Source: an uncultured Fidelibacterota bacterium | GTDB taxonomy: Bacteria; Fidelibacterota; Marinisomatia; Marinisomatales; TCS55 | Reading direction: 5' to 3' | DNA length: 64,000 bases | NCBI GenBank assembly: GCA_902615915.1 | Contig: CACMQQ010000003.1 | Span: 124,001-188,000, forward strand | In this document: in pieces, positions 47,360 to 55,146 of the stretch | How positions within the stretch are numbered: position 1 is the stretch's first letter | Layout of the letters: each line of letters begins with the position of its first letter | Notes under the pieces: model-generated | Seen by the model: the letters and a program-made list of their open reading frames with translations, nothing else | Told to the model about the DNA's origin: nothing | Databases searched by the model: none | Position numbers and translations under genes: made by a program

Positions 47360-48556
47360 CTAATTTCTAAATATTGTTCCCTCTTGATTGAAGGAATAAA
47401 CGCACCACATGATTGACAACCCCGCGTAAGCAAATAAGGATAAAAAAACCTCAATCATATAAAATGTTGTTATTGATCCAGCAATTACTTCTTTAGTCGC
47501 CAACGATACATTTAATATTGGAACCAAAGCAGTATAAGCATTTAGTTCGGTTCCAGGCAAAAGTGTCAATAATACTGGAATGATAATTAAAAACTGAAAC
47601 GGAGCAGAAATAGTTTGCGCCTCTTTAAATGATTTTGCATATATTGATATTGCAAGAAGAATGGATGCAAAAAAAACGCAAATAGGTATAATCAAGGAAA
47701 ATACGGTAAGTATTGTGGTGACATTGATTATATCATCAAATAGACTAATCATTTGTGTAGGTATCTGTGGATTAGCTTTGAAGCTCAAAAAAATTCCAAT
47801 AATTGCAGACAATGATGATGCTAAAGCTGATAATGTAACAACAATCACCTTGCCAATAACAATGTCAAGCCTGCTCGCAGGAGAGGATAATAATGTTTCA
47901 AGGGTTCCTCTTTCTTTTTCACCAGCGCCCAAATCAAGAGCTGGATATAAAGCACCCATAAAACCAAGTAAAATTAAAAAATAGGGAAGATAACCCCCAG
48001 CTGATTTGCCAATAATTTCTTTCTCTGAGGCAACATTTAAAATTTTGAAATTAAATGCGGTCAATATATTTATATCTAATTGTAAATCTTTTGCTCTATT
48101 TTTTATAATCTCTTTTTCAACATTTTTGATTATTCTAGATATTCTTTCTTGAGTGACTCCAAAAGAATCTGTTCCTTTAAATTGTAGCTGTAACTGTGCT
48201 TGTTTATTATTGGATATTGCAATTTGATAATTTTTATCAATATATATTGCTGCATCTATTAGCTCCTCTTGAATATAATTTTCAATACTATCTTTGTTTA
48301 TATCGTTTAAAATTGTTATGTCACTGATATCAGAAAAAGCTTTATTTATTTCTGGGGCGTATTCACCACCATAGATAACAATCTTTAGGTTTTTTTCCAC
48401 TGCTTTTTCTTGGGCCTGTTTAACATATGACATGCCTCCAATAAAAAAGAGAGGCATAAATAACAAAGGAAAGCCAAACATAAACATTAGCGTTCTTCTG
48501 TCTCTAGTTAAATCTAAAATTTCTTTTTTTGCAATGATTAATGACTTCATATTCAT
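47360..48556 (-). CDS. ABC-2 type transporter permease (NatB-like)
   Basis: The 398-residue protein has one N-terminal helix (about 24-45), a large extracytoplasmic domain (about 46-185) and five C-terminal helices. The segment GAGEKERGTLETLLSSPASRLDIVIGKV is the hallmark of ABC-2 permeases of the NatB/YhaP group. It pairs with the ATPase whose gene overlaps by 4 nt. The substrate is unknown; Na+ or peptide export are family possibilities. Confidence 0.9.
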   Translation of the reverse strand: MNMKSLIIAKKEILDLTRDRRTLMFMFGFPLLFMPLFFIGGMSYVKQAQEKAVEKNLKIVIYGGEYAPEINKAFSDISDITILNDINKDSIENYIQEELIDAAIYIDKNYQIAISNNKQAQLQLQFKGTDSFGVTQERISRIIKNVEKEIIKNRAKDLQLDINILTAFNFKILNVASEKEIIGKSAGGYLPYFLILLGFMGALYPALDLGAGEKERGTLETLLSSPASRLDIVIGKVIVVTLSALASSLSAIIGIFLSFKANPQIPTQMISLFDDIINVTTILTVFSLIIPICVFFASILLAISIYAKSFKEAQTISAPFQFLIIIPVLLTLLPGTELNAYTALVPILNVSLATKEVIAGSITTFYMIEVFLSLFAYAGLSIMWCVYSFNQEGTIFRN

Positions 48557-49323
48557 GCCTCCTCAATTCTGACTATAAATTCGTCCTCAAAATTATCTTT
48601 TGTCATTTCAGCTTTAAATTTTTCTAATGGATCATTGCAAAAAAGTTTTCCACCAAAGATAATAGCTATATCATCACAAACTTGATTTATCTCACCCATT
48701 CTATGGGTTGAAAAAATTACAGTTTTGCCTTCCTCTTTGCATCTTCTTATTAGATCCATAATAGCTCTAGAAGTCATTATGTCTAAACCTGAGGTTGGTT
48801 CATCAAATATCATGACTGGTGGATCATGGATGATGGTTCTCACAATTGAAGTCTTCTGCTTCATTCCTGTGCTAAGCTGACCTATTCTCCTTTCTGCGAA
48901 ACTGGTCATATCCAAAGAGCTAAAGAGCTCATTTTTTCTTTTTTCAAATGTATTATGGTCTATACCGTGCAAATCTGATATATATTTTACCATTTCGGTT
49001 GGTGTCAATCTATCATACAATGCAGTTTGACCTGTCATAAAACCGATTTGCTTTCTAACTTCTTGAGCATTATGCATGGTATCAAAACCTGATATTGAAA
49101 TTGATCCTGAAGTTGGCTTGAGCATTGTTGCTATCATTCGAAGTGTAGTTGTTTTGCCAGCTCCATTCGGCCCTATTAAACCAAATATCTTACCGGGGCT
49201 GCATTCAAAAGAAATATTATCGACAGCTTTAAAGATTTTAACATCTTTAAATTCATCTCCCATTTCTTTACGTTTTTGTTTTGACAATTTAAATTCTTTT
49301 GAGAGGTTTTTAACTTGAATCAT
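48553..49323 (-). CDS. ABC transporter ATP-binding protein (NatA-like)
   Basis: The 256-residue nucleotide-binding subunit has Walker A GPNGAGKTTTLRM, the Q-loop GFMTGQTALYD, the signature GQLSTGMKQKTSIVR and Walker B VMIFDEPTSGLD. The LSTGMKQK form and the short C-terminal tail match NatA-type exporters. It is followed by the permease gene with a 4-nt overlap. It diverges from the DUF502 gene. Confidence 0.94.
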   Translation of the reverse strand: MIQVKNLSKEFKLSKQKRKEMGDEFKDVKIFKAVDNISFECSPGKIFGLIGPNGAGKTTTLRMIATMLKPTSGSISISGFDTMHNAQEVRKQIGFMTGQTALYDRLTPTEMVKYISDLHGIDHNTFEKRKNELFSSLDMTSFAERRIGQLSTGMKQKTSIVRTIIHDPPVMIFDEPTSGLDIMTSRAIMDLIRRCKEEGKTVIFSTHRMGEINQVCDDIAIIFGGKLFCNDPLEKFKAEMTKDNFEDEFIVRIEEA

Positions 49324-49405
49324 AATAACCTTTATATTTTAAGATGTAGAAAATATATATTAAAAATATAGGTATCAACTACTACCTTAATTATTAAATT
49401 CTTAT

Positions 49406-50002
49406 ATGTGGCAACGAATTAAAAGAAGGATCTTAGCTGGACTACTAGCTATGCTACCCCTAGTTGCGACCTACTGGGTTGTAAGTATTTTATTCAAATT
49501 CCTTGGAGATTTAGCATCTCCCTTTCTTGAGCAACTAGGAATAAAAATACCTGGCCTAGGTATTATTCTAACATTGCTTGTAATATTTTTAATTGGTTTA
49601 TTTGTTACTAATGTATTAGGCAGAACCATTCTTACATGGGGGGAGAAAATTCTCTCACGTCTTCCAATTATAAACACAATCTATGGGACCGTTAAACAAA
49701 TAACTAACGCTTTCTCAGGTCCAAATGTCAAGTCATTCAAAAAGGTTATATTAATTGAATATCCTAGAAGAGATCTTTGGACAATGTGCTTTGTAACAAA
49801 CAAATCAAAGAATAATAAAGGCACATTATTTTATCATGTTTTTGTTCCAACTACACCCAATCCTACTTCTGGTTATTTTATAATTATTCCTAAAAAAGAT
49901 ACTATTGAATCAGAAATTTCCGTTGAAGATGGTTTCAAAACAATAATATCTGGAGGAATACTAGATTCAGGAAAATCTCTAAGCTCAAAGATTAAAATCT
50001 AA
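49406..50002 (+). CDS. DUF502 family membrane protein
   Basis: The 198-residue protein has two helices (about 10-33 and 47-70) followed by a cytoplasmic beta-rich domain with family-typical segments: RLPIINTIYGTVKQI, FKKVILIEYPRRDLWTMCFVTN and FVPTTPNPTSGYFIIIPKKD. DUF502 proteins have no established function in bacteria (plant homologues include LAZ1/COV-type proteins). It precedes the PlsY-like gene by 23 nt and may share its transcript. Confidence 0.88.
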   Translation: MWQRIKRRILAGLLAMLPLVATYWVVSILFKFLGDLASPFLEQLGIKIPGLGIILTLLVIFLIGLFVTNVLGRTILTWGEKILSRLPIINTIYGTVKQITNAFSGPNVKSFKKVILIEYPRRDLWTMCFVTNKSKNNKGTLFYHVFVPTTPNPTSGYFIIIPKKDTIESEISVEDGFKTIISGGILDSGKSLSSKIKI

Positions 50003-50025
50003 TAAGTTTTACATATTACGTTTAA

Positions 50026-50601
50026 ATGGATTTATTCCAATATTTACCATTGCTTTTTTACTATCTATTTGGCTCAATACCTACTGAAAAATTTTACAAG
50101 AAACTTCCAAAAAAAGTAATTAATAATTTGGGTCCCATTTTATCTAAATCTTTTTTCTTGTCAATTTCAGATTTTTTTAAGGGATTAGTTGGTGCAATTC
50201 TATTATCCATATTTCATGAATCTTTTTCTAATTCGATTGACATCAGTTACTTTCAGATTCTTTGCAGCTTATCTATTGTAGTAGGCACTTCATTCAAAAT
50301 TTTTAATAATTTTCAAGGAAATGACTGCTTACCTGCATATCTTGGAATAGTTTTTATTTTATATCTACCAGCTTTCATATCTGCATTAATTTTTTTTACT
50401 TTTTTGGTGATAAACATAAAAAAAGTAATATTATCTTCTATTGTAACAACATGTTTTATACCAGTGTTCCTTTTAGCGGTGGTTCCATTATTAAGCTTCA
50501 AAGTACCTCCCTTTAGTATAATCATTATAAGTGTTGTAATGCCATGGGTGTCTCTTTTTTACAATCGAAAAAACTTGAAAAATATTTTTAAGAATAATTG
50601 A
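50026..50601 (+). CDS. Divergent PlsY-like (glycerol-3-phosphate acyltransferase fold) membrane protein
   Basis: The 191-residue protein has five to six helices with the PlsY outline: YYLFGSIPTEKFYK near the N-terminus (PlsY GSIPTGYL), ISDFFKGLVGAILL (PlsY D-x2-KG) and VVGTSFKIFNNFQGNDCLPAYLG in place of the GH-x-FP-x-FKGGKGVAT loop. The active-site motifs are therefore degenerate: the GSGNxGATN block is missing and the FKGGKG glycine/lysine loop is changed. It may have another substrate, a regulatory role, or be inactive. Convergent with the Omp85-like gene, 6 nt apart. Confidence 0.6.
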   Translation: MDLFQYLPLLFYYLFGSIPTEKFYKKLPKKVINNLGPILSKSFFLSISDFFKGLVGAILLSIFHESFSNSIDISYFQILCSLSIVVGTSFKIFNNFQGNDCLPAYLGIVFILYLPAFISALIFFTFLVINIKKVILSSIVTTCFIPVFLLAVVPLLSFKVPPFSIIIISVVMPWVSLFYNRKNLKNIFKNN

Positions 50602-50607
50602 ATTTTA

Positions 50608-51903
50608 TTAAATCTTATTTGAAATGCCTATGTGAAAAGATTTATCTGAGAGCTTGTTCTTGTAAAAACCAAAACCATATTCTAATCTTATTACACTAAC
50701 AAAAGGCAATTGAAATTGGAGTGATATTCCAGTGCCAACAAGTGGATCTTCCTTAAACACATCAAAAAAATCGTTTTTCCCTATGTAGCCGACATCAATA
50801 AAGTATGCTATATTAAATCCAAATTCGTAAAGATCATCAATTGGCATTCTTGGAACAACAACTTTTCTAAGTTCAATTGATGTGATGAATGTATGATATC
50901 CAAATCTGTATGAATTTTTTTCATTGGCAAAATCAACTCTGGATGGATATGACCAGCCTCTTACCGTATTTGCTTCTCCTAATACAGATTGAAATCTCAT
51001 ATCCTTCGATCCAAAATTAGTTTTACTTTTAAATCCAAATGCCAACAATAACGGATTGGATTTATTAGTCTTTGTTAGATTTTGGTAAAAACCAATGGAC
51101 TGAAACCAAGTAAAATTATTTTCGTTTTCTTTTTTTAAATCTAATCGTGAATAAAATGACTGCCTAAACAAAATTCCCTTTGTAGGATTAGAATAAATGT
51201 CTCTTGTATCGTAAACGAAGAAGCCTTGAGGTGCAAAATACTGATAATTTGAAGAAGAATCTGAAGCAATAAAATTCCAATCTTCTAATTCAAAACCTAT
51301 TGATGTTTTTATTTTATCGCCAAAATATCTTCCACTATTTAGCTCAACTGTGTTGATCTGAATATCATACGCCAAAAAAGGATGCGAATAATCCATAATT
51401 GCAAGATCACCATCCAATGATACGTGATCTCCACTAATCCATGGATTCGAGAACTGGAAACCAAAAGTGTTTCTTCCGCCTCTTGAAAATGCAAAACCTA
51501 TTGATTCATTTCTGCCTCTAAAATTTCTTAATTGCCCTCCTCCTCCAAATGACCAACCAAGATCTTCCTCATAAGCAGGTAAGGCTGCGCCAATGAATCT
51601 TCCTCCGAAAAATTTACTATTCTCAATAATTTGATATTCTAATCTATACGAAAAATCTTCGAGTGGAACTGCTTTCCATTTTACTTCCGCAAAAATTCCA
51701 AGATTGATCAATCTATTTCTATCCTGAATGGCAATTGAACTATCTAAAGGAACATTGATAGGATGTTGTATTTCTCTAGTTATTACATAATCTTTAGTGA
51801 AGCTATTTCCAGAATGTGTTATTTCAGAAACAAAAAAATTTTGCGAAAGTAGTAAATGGGTGGATATAGCTAAAGCCAATCCAAAAAATTTAAATGAGAA
51901 CAA
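50608..51903 (-). CDS. Omp85-superfamily outer-membrane protein with one POTRA domain
   Basis: The 431-residue protein has a signal peptide (about 1-20, LLLSQ), one POTRA-like domain (about 25-95: ITHSGNSFTKDYVITREI, NRLINLGIFAEVKW) and a C-terminal 16-strand-type beta barrel with alternating aromatic strands. RFQSVLGEANTVRGWSY includes the conserved VRGW element of Omp85 barrels. It has fewer POTRA domains than BamA (five), as in short surface-antigen proteins. The start is TTG, 2 nt after the stop of the lipoprotein gene, with no separate ribosome site, so translation is probably coupled. Confidence 0.82.
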   Translation of the reverse strand: MFSFKFFGLALAISTHLLLSQNFFVSEITHSGNSFTKDYVITREIQHPINVPLDSSIAIQDRNRLINLGIFAEVKWKAVPLEDFSYRLEYQIIENSKFFGGRFIGAALPAYEEDLGWSFGGGGQLRNFRGRNESIGFAFSRGGRNTFGFQFSNPWISGDHVSLDGDLAIMDYSHPFLAYDIQINTVELNSGRYFGDKIKTSIGFELEDWNFIASDSSSNYQYFAPQGFFVYDTRDIYSNPTKGILFRQSFYSRLDLKKENENNFTWFQSIGFYQNLTKTNKSNPLLLAFGFKSKTNFGSKDMRFQSVLGEANTVRGWSYPSRVDFANEKNSYRFGYHTFITSIELRKVVVPRMPIDDLYEFGFNIAYFIDVGYIGKNDFFDVFKEDPLVGTGISLQFQLPFVSVIRLEYGFGFYKNKLSDKSFHIGISNKI

Positions 51904-51905
51904 TT

Positions 51906-52700
51906 TTAGGGATCAATTGAGCGAAGCAATAATCTTTTTTGATATTCTATACCCTCAACAGAATACATATCCTCAATCGCAATATCCAACTGTTCTGAGA
52001 CTTCAGGGCTATTCATGAGGATTTGAACATGACTTTTATCAAGCTCACGTACCTTCAAAACAGTTTTAGAATTATCATAATGATGAAAACCGTCGCTAAA
52101 TTCTCTAGGTGTACCATAAGTCATCAAATATTTATACTTTATAACATCATCCGCTGTTAGTTGAGGAAAGCCAGTTGGTTTTAGTTCAATAGCTCTAATG
52201 ACTTTATCCATAATGTAATGTGAAGGTTCGTGATTGGTTGCGCTGTAGATATGATTAATGTTTAAAAAGTGCAATTCCACGGTTTCAATTGTTAAGCGAG
52301 TTATAATTTGAAACATTACTTTTGATCTTTTTATTGGGACTTTATAACCTGTAGGCAAATCAAGAACTTCTTCCCAGTATTCAACTGTTTGAGCTGAATC
52401 CAATACATTTGAAAGTACTGTTGGTAATGACATCCCCCATTTAGCAACCGGGTGCCTATCGACTGTCCACCCCTCTGGTAAAGGCTCAATATTCAAACTT
52501 GGACGTACTCTGTCAATACTCACTAATTCTGATGTAGAAATATTTCTAACAGATTTTACTTCTTTAGGAATAATATTCGGTGATACTTGATTTGGGATAG
52601 ATCGATTTTTTTTCTTTTTTGATATAAATGGAGGCTTGATCGAGCACCCTAATACCATCAAAGAAACAAGCATAATTGTAGCGATTTTATAATTTTTCAA
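51906..52700 (-). CDS. Lipoprotein of unknown function, coupled to an Omp85 protein
   Basis: The 264-residue protein has a signal peptide ending in VLGCS with Cys19 as the lipidation site, then a Lys/Asn/Pro-rich linker and a mixed alpha/beta body (about 60-264) in which I recognise no family. A strikingly polar segment is HYDNSKTVLKVRELDKSHVQILMN. The start is TTG at 52700. The Omp85-like gene follows 2 nt downstream, so the two products may work together at the outer membrane; inference from position only. Confidence 0.7.
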   Translation of the reverse strand: MKNYKIATIMLVSLMVLGCSIKPPFISKKKKNRSIPNQVSPNIIPKEVKSVRNISTSELVSIDRVRPSLNIEPLPEGWTVDRHPVAKWGMSLPTVLSNVLDSAQTVEYWEEVLDLPTGYKVPIKRSKVMFQIITRLTIETVELHFLNINHIYSATNHEPSHYIMDKVIRAIELKPTGFPQLTADDVIKYKYLMTYGTPREFSDGFHHYDNSKTVLKVRELDKSHVQILMNSPEVSEQLDIAIEDMYSVEGIEYQKRLLLRSIDP

Positions 52701-52837
52701 CTTAAATCAAAGTTTATTTGTGGTATGCAGAAGTCATATATTTAAATACAAACTAGTAATTATTTACCATATAATATAACATTCAATTTTGATAAAGGCA
52801 CATAAATTGAATAATGAACCTATATCATTCATTTTCA

Positions 52838-53350
52838 TTAATTGAGTTCTAAATAGTAATCAATTTTTATAAGGTCGTCAATAGGGATAAACATGAGAGA
52901 TGGTCTTTGAACCTTAAAATCCGAAAGTTTGATTGATAATGATCCGTTAACAGCGAACTTATCGGTTTGATCGATTAAGGCTGATGAGTTGATTTTCTTG
53001 GTCACATTATTAAAAGTTAAATTTCCAATAACATTTACAGAATCATCTATGAGTTCAAAATTTGATAATTCAAAGGTGACATCAGGATAATCTATAGCAT
53101 TGGTATAAATTAACATATTCGAATCTCTACTTGGAACTTTGCTATCAAAAGATGATAATGGAACAACTAACCTAACACTTGCAGTTCCTTTTTGTACATC
53201 ATAATTGAAATCGCCTTTGATGCTTGACGAAATACCAACCCAACTATGAAGAAAGTGCTCTCCGTAATATTTTATTTCACCTTTAAAATCTTTCAAAGCT
53301 TGAGAATAAAGAATCGAAAGAAAAGAAAAAAGTATAATCTTTCTAATCAT
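52838..53350 (-). CDS. YceI family periplasmic protein
   Basis: The 170-residue protein has a signal peptide (about 1-18) and a lipocalin-like YceI beta barrel, recognisable from HSWVGISSSIKGDFNYDV, SFDSKVPSRDSNMLIYTNAIDYPDVTF, IGNLTFNNVTKKI and the C-terminal FKVQRPSLMFIPIDDLIKIDYYLEL. The family binds isoprenoid quinone-like lipids. Its start codon overlaps the stop of the upstream four-helix protein by one base; in E. coli yceI neighbours the cytochrome b561 gene yceJ. Confidence 0.88.
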   Translation of the reverse strand: MIRKIILFSFLSILYSQALKDFKGEIKYYGEHFLHSWVGISSSIKGDFNYDVQKGTASVRLVVPLSSFDSKVPSRDSNMLIYTNAIDYPDVTFELSNFELIDDSVNVIGNLTFNNVTKKINSSALIDQTDKFAVNGSLSIKLSDFKVQRPSLMFIPIDDLIKIDYYLELN

Positions 53351-53925
53351 TAATAAGGTAGAACAGTTAATAGTGCAGAAATAGTTAGTGAACCAAGCGT
53401 AACTAAGGCTACATTTTGATGCAATCTAACTGCATTGTCATAATCAGAAGATTTTACAATATTTACACCTAGTAAAGGAGCAGCCATCATTCCTGTCAAA
53501 TGCACATATGACAGCAAACGATGAATTTTCATAGAGCTTATTTTTTTTTCATATTTTAACGCTGGTGGGGCAAAATAACTAAGCGAAGCTGAGGTCATAT
53601 ACGTTACCCATGCTATTCGACTAAATTTCTTATGGTCTTCATAGTAAGAATAGTCACCATCCAACATTTTATTTCCTAAATTCGATTGATATGCAACTAG
53701 ACCCAAACTAGCTAAAGCTAGCTTTTGGTGGGTTTGGAGCATCCTCACTCTTAATTTTAATTCATCTTTTCTATTGTCGGGTGCTAGATTTAATTTTCTG
53801 AACAACCCAGATTTCCCCCAAAGTAATTTTGTATGTAAAGGCATATGGTCATAGCCTTCAACTCTTAGTTCTTGTTGAGCAAAAAGGATGTTTAGAAGAA
53901 ATAAACACACTAAAATTTTTTTCAT
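53350..53925 (-). CDS. Four-helix membrane protein, possible b561-like partner of YceI
   Basis: I take ATG 53925 as the start (191 residues) because it opens a normal signal peptide (MKKILVCLFLLNILFAQQ); the upstream ATG at 53973 would add 16 atypical residues. Four hydrophobic helices follow a polar N-domain (about 20-65). Histidines recur near the helices: MLQTHQKLAL, MKIHRLLSYVHLTGMM and RLHQNVAL, which recall di-heme b561 proteins, though I cannot assign the family. It precedes the YceI gene with a 1-nt overlap. No domain search was possible. Confidence 0.6.
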   Translation of the reverse strand: MKKILVCLFLLNILFAQQELRVEGYDHMPLHTKLLWGKSGLFRKLNLAPDNRKDELKLRVRMLQTHQKLALASLGLVAYQSNLGNKMLDGDYSYYEDHKKFSRIAWVTYMTSASLSYFAPPALKYEKKISSMKIHRLLSYVHLTGMMAAPLLGVNIVKSSDYDNAVRLHQNVALVTLGSLTISALLTVLPY

Positions 53926-53958
53926 ATTTTGAATAATAACTTTTCTAAATTCTAAAAT

Positions 53959-53996
53959 AAAAAAAGCCCCCACAAAAAGCGGAGGCTTTTTCTTGA
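53959..53996 (-). terminator. Rho-independent terminator of the 75-residue repeat gene
   Basis: On the minus strand an 8-bp stem AAAAAGCC/GGCTTTTT (53961-53968 with 53984-53991), extended by C-G pairs, has a short loop and runs into a T-rich tail. It sits 13 nt past the stop codon of the 75-residue gene. The reverse orientation also has a T-run, so it may act in both directions. Confidence 0.75.
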
Positions 53997-54008
53997 GGAT
54001 TTAAATGC

Positions 54009-54236
54009 TTATTTACGCCCTCTTGCCATGGGTGATCGCCCAACATTGCCATTCTTATCTATAAAATATAGATAACCAGCTTCGCGAGTTACACCAGCAT
54101 CTGCAACTTTCTCAGCATTTCCACCGCCTTTTCCAGCGCGAGCCATTTGAGAACGCCATACATGCCCATCTTTACCTAGATAATATAAGTAACCAGATTC
54201 TTTAGTTACTCCAGTTTCTTTTACAACTTCAGCCAT
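54009..54236 (-). CDS. 75-residue protein made of two tandem 28-residue repeats
   Basis: Two repeats are visible, residues 9-36 and 48-75, with 17 of 28 identical positions: G-V-T-[KR]-E-x-G-Y-L-Y-x3-K-x-G-x-V-x-R-S-x-M-A-R-x2-K. A Gly-rich linker joins them. The protein is very basic, with no signal peptide or membrane helix, so it is likely cytoplasmic. AGGAGGT lies 7 nt before the ATG, and a strong terminator follows, so it looks like a well-expressed single-gene unit. I do not recognise an established function; a nucleic-acid or ribosome-binding role is only suggested by the charge. Confidence 0.8.
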   Translation of the reverse strand: MAEVVKETGVTKESGYLYYLGKDGHVWRSQMARAGKGGGNAEKVADAGVTREAGYLYFIDKNGNVGRSPMARGRK

Positions 54237-54243
54237 AATTATG

Positions 54244-54250
54244 ACCTCCT
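54244..54250 (-). promoter_or_regulatory. Perfect Shine-Dalgarno of the 75-residue repeat gene
   Basis: AGGAGGT on the minus strand ends 7 nt before the ATG at 54236. Few genes in this window have such a complete site, which suggests high translation. Confidence 0.8.
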
Positions 54251-54322
54251 TCGTATGTTATTTTTTGGTAAATATCACTTTGTTGGTTCAATTGTACGAT
54301 GTATCTAGAATAAGATGCAACA

Positions 54323-54366
54323 TTTTTCTCGTCGATAGACCGAGGAGAAAATTTTTACTTTTTTTA
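54323..54366. other. Stem-loop in the leader region between the repeat gene and tRNA-Arg
   Basis: CTCG (54328-54331) pairs with CGAG (54341-54344) around a 9-nt loop, extended by five T-A/G-T pairs (9 bp in all, 54323-54349), with T-runs after it on the plus strand. It may be part of the 5' leader of the 75-residue gene or a stray terminator. Apart from this and the promoter space, nothing else is seen in the 184-nt gap. Confidence 0.4.
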
Positions 54367-54420
54367 CCATATTCAAAAAAATAATTACTTAATTTATACA
54401 CCTATTCATAATCATTATTT

Positions 54421-54494
54421 GCCCCGGTAGCTCAGCTGGATAGAGCATCTGCCTTCTAAGCAGAGGGTCACAGGTTCGAATCCTGTCCGGGGTA
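54421..54494 (+). tRNA. tRNA-Arg (anticodon UCU)
   Basis: A complete cloverleaf: acceptor GCCCCGG/CCGGGGT with discriminator A, D-loop AGCTCAGCTGGATAGAGC, anticodon stem TCTGC/GCAGA with loop CTTCTAA (anticodon TCT), and T-arm CAGGTTCGAATCCTG. CCA is not encoded. Confidence 0.97.
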
Positions 54495-54499
54495 CTTAC

Positions 54500-55033
54500 T
54501 TACTTGCTAACCAACTTGTCTTTAATCACTTTAAATTTATTTTTAAAATGGTCTGAAACTCCTCTCATGTTATCCTGAATTATATCGACTCCATCTTTTA
54601 AGTTAGTTGATATATCTTTAGAATATAAATCTGGCAAGAATTGATCTTTATTAGAATTGCTTGATTTGCGATTTTTTTTGTTATTTGATTTAAGGTTGCT
54701 ATTTGAAAAAAGTAATTTGTATTTAATCTCATAAAAATGTTTAGATTTACAAAAATACAATGTCTTTGATTTGTAATTTAAGCTCAAAGTTTTCTTTGTA
54801 AAAATCCCCCATTTACCACAAACGTAACATTGGTAATGTTTTCTGGACCAACTAAAAGCACAATTTTTAGAACAAAATCTTTTCTTAGTACCTTTAAAGA
54901 TGTATTCATTTATTTTATTTTTACTACCACACCAAGCACATTCCTTATTAAGCAATTTTGGTTTATTTTTGACAAAGACAAACCATAAAAAAGCAAAACA
55001 CAGAAAAGATAGGATAATTTGAATTTCACTCAA
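54500..55033 (-). CDS. Membrane-anchored protein with two TRASH/MYM-like zinc fingers
   Basis: The 177-residue protein has an N-terminal helix (about 4-21) and two cysteine clusters. The first is CAWCG followed by FCSKNC (C-x2-C-x18-C-x3-C); the second is CYVCG followed by FCKSKH (C-x2-C, then C-x3-H). Each resembles a TRASH/MYM-type metal-binding finger. A basic, Asn/Ser-rich linker and a C-terminal helical part (about 145-177) follow. TRASH domains are linked to heavy-metal sensing or trafficking, but no metal transporter is adjacent. It faces the tRNA-Arg gene 5 nt away. Confidence 0.6.
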   Translation of the reverse strand: MSEIQIILSFLCFAFLWFVFVKNKPKLLNKECAWCGSKNKINEYIFKGTKKRFCSKNCAFSWSRKHYQCYVCGKWGIFTKKTLSLNYKSKTLYFCKSKHFYEIKYKLLFSNSNLKSNNKKNRKSSNSNKDQFLPDLYSKDISTNLKDGVDIIQDNMRGVSDHFKNKFKVIKDKLVSK

Positions 55034-55146
55034 CTTTATTTCCTTTTAAACATCAACCCGTAATTATGTTCTAAATAAAAAATTAATTCTTAAGTTTAGA
55101 ATATATCACCTTTATTTTTTTTTGTTATTGATTTAAGGAGAGTCAA

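Noticed and set aside
53926-53973. Longer start of the four-helix protein next to yceI
   Set aside because: It would put 16 atypical residues before a clear signal peptide; ATG 53925 is preferred.
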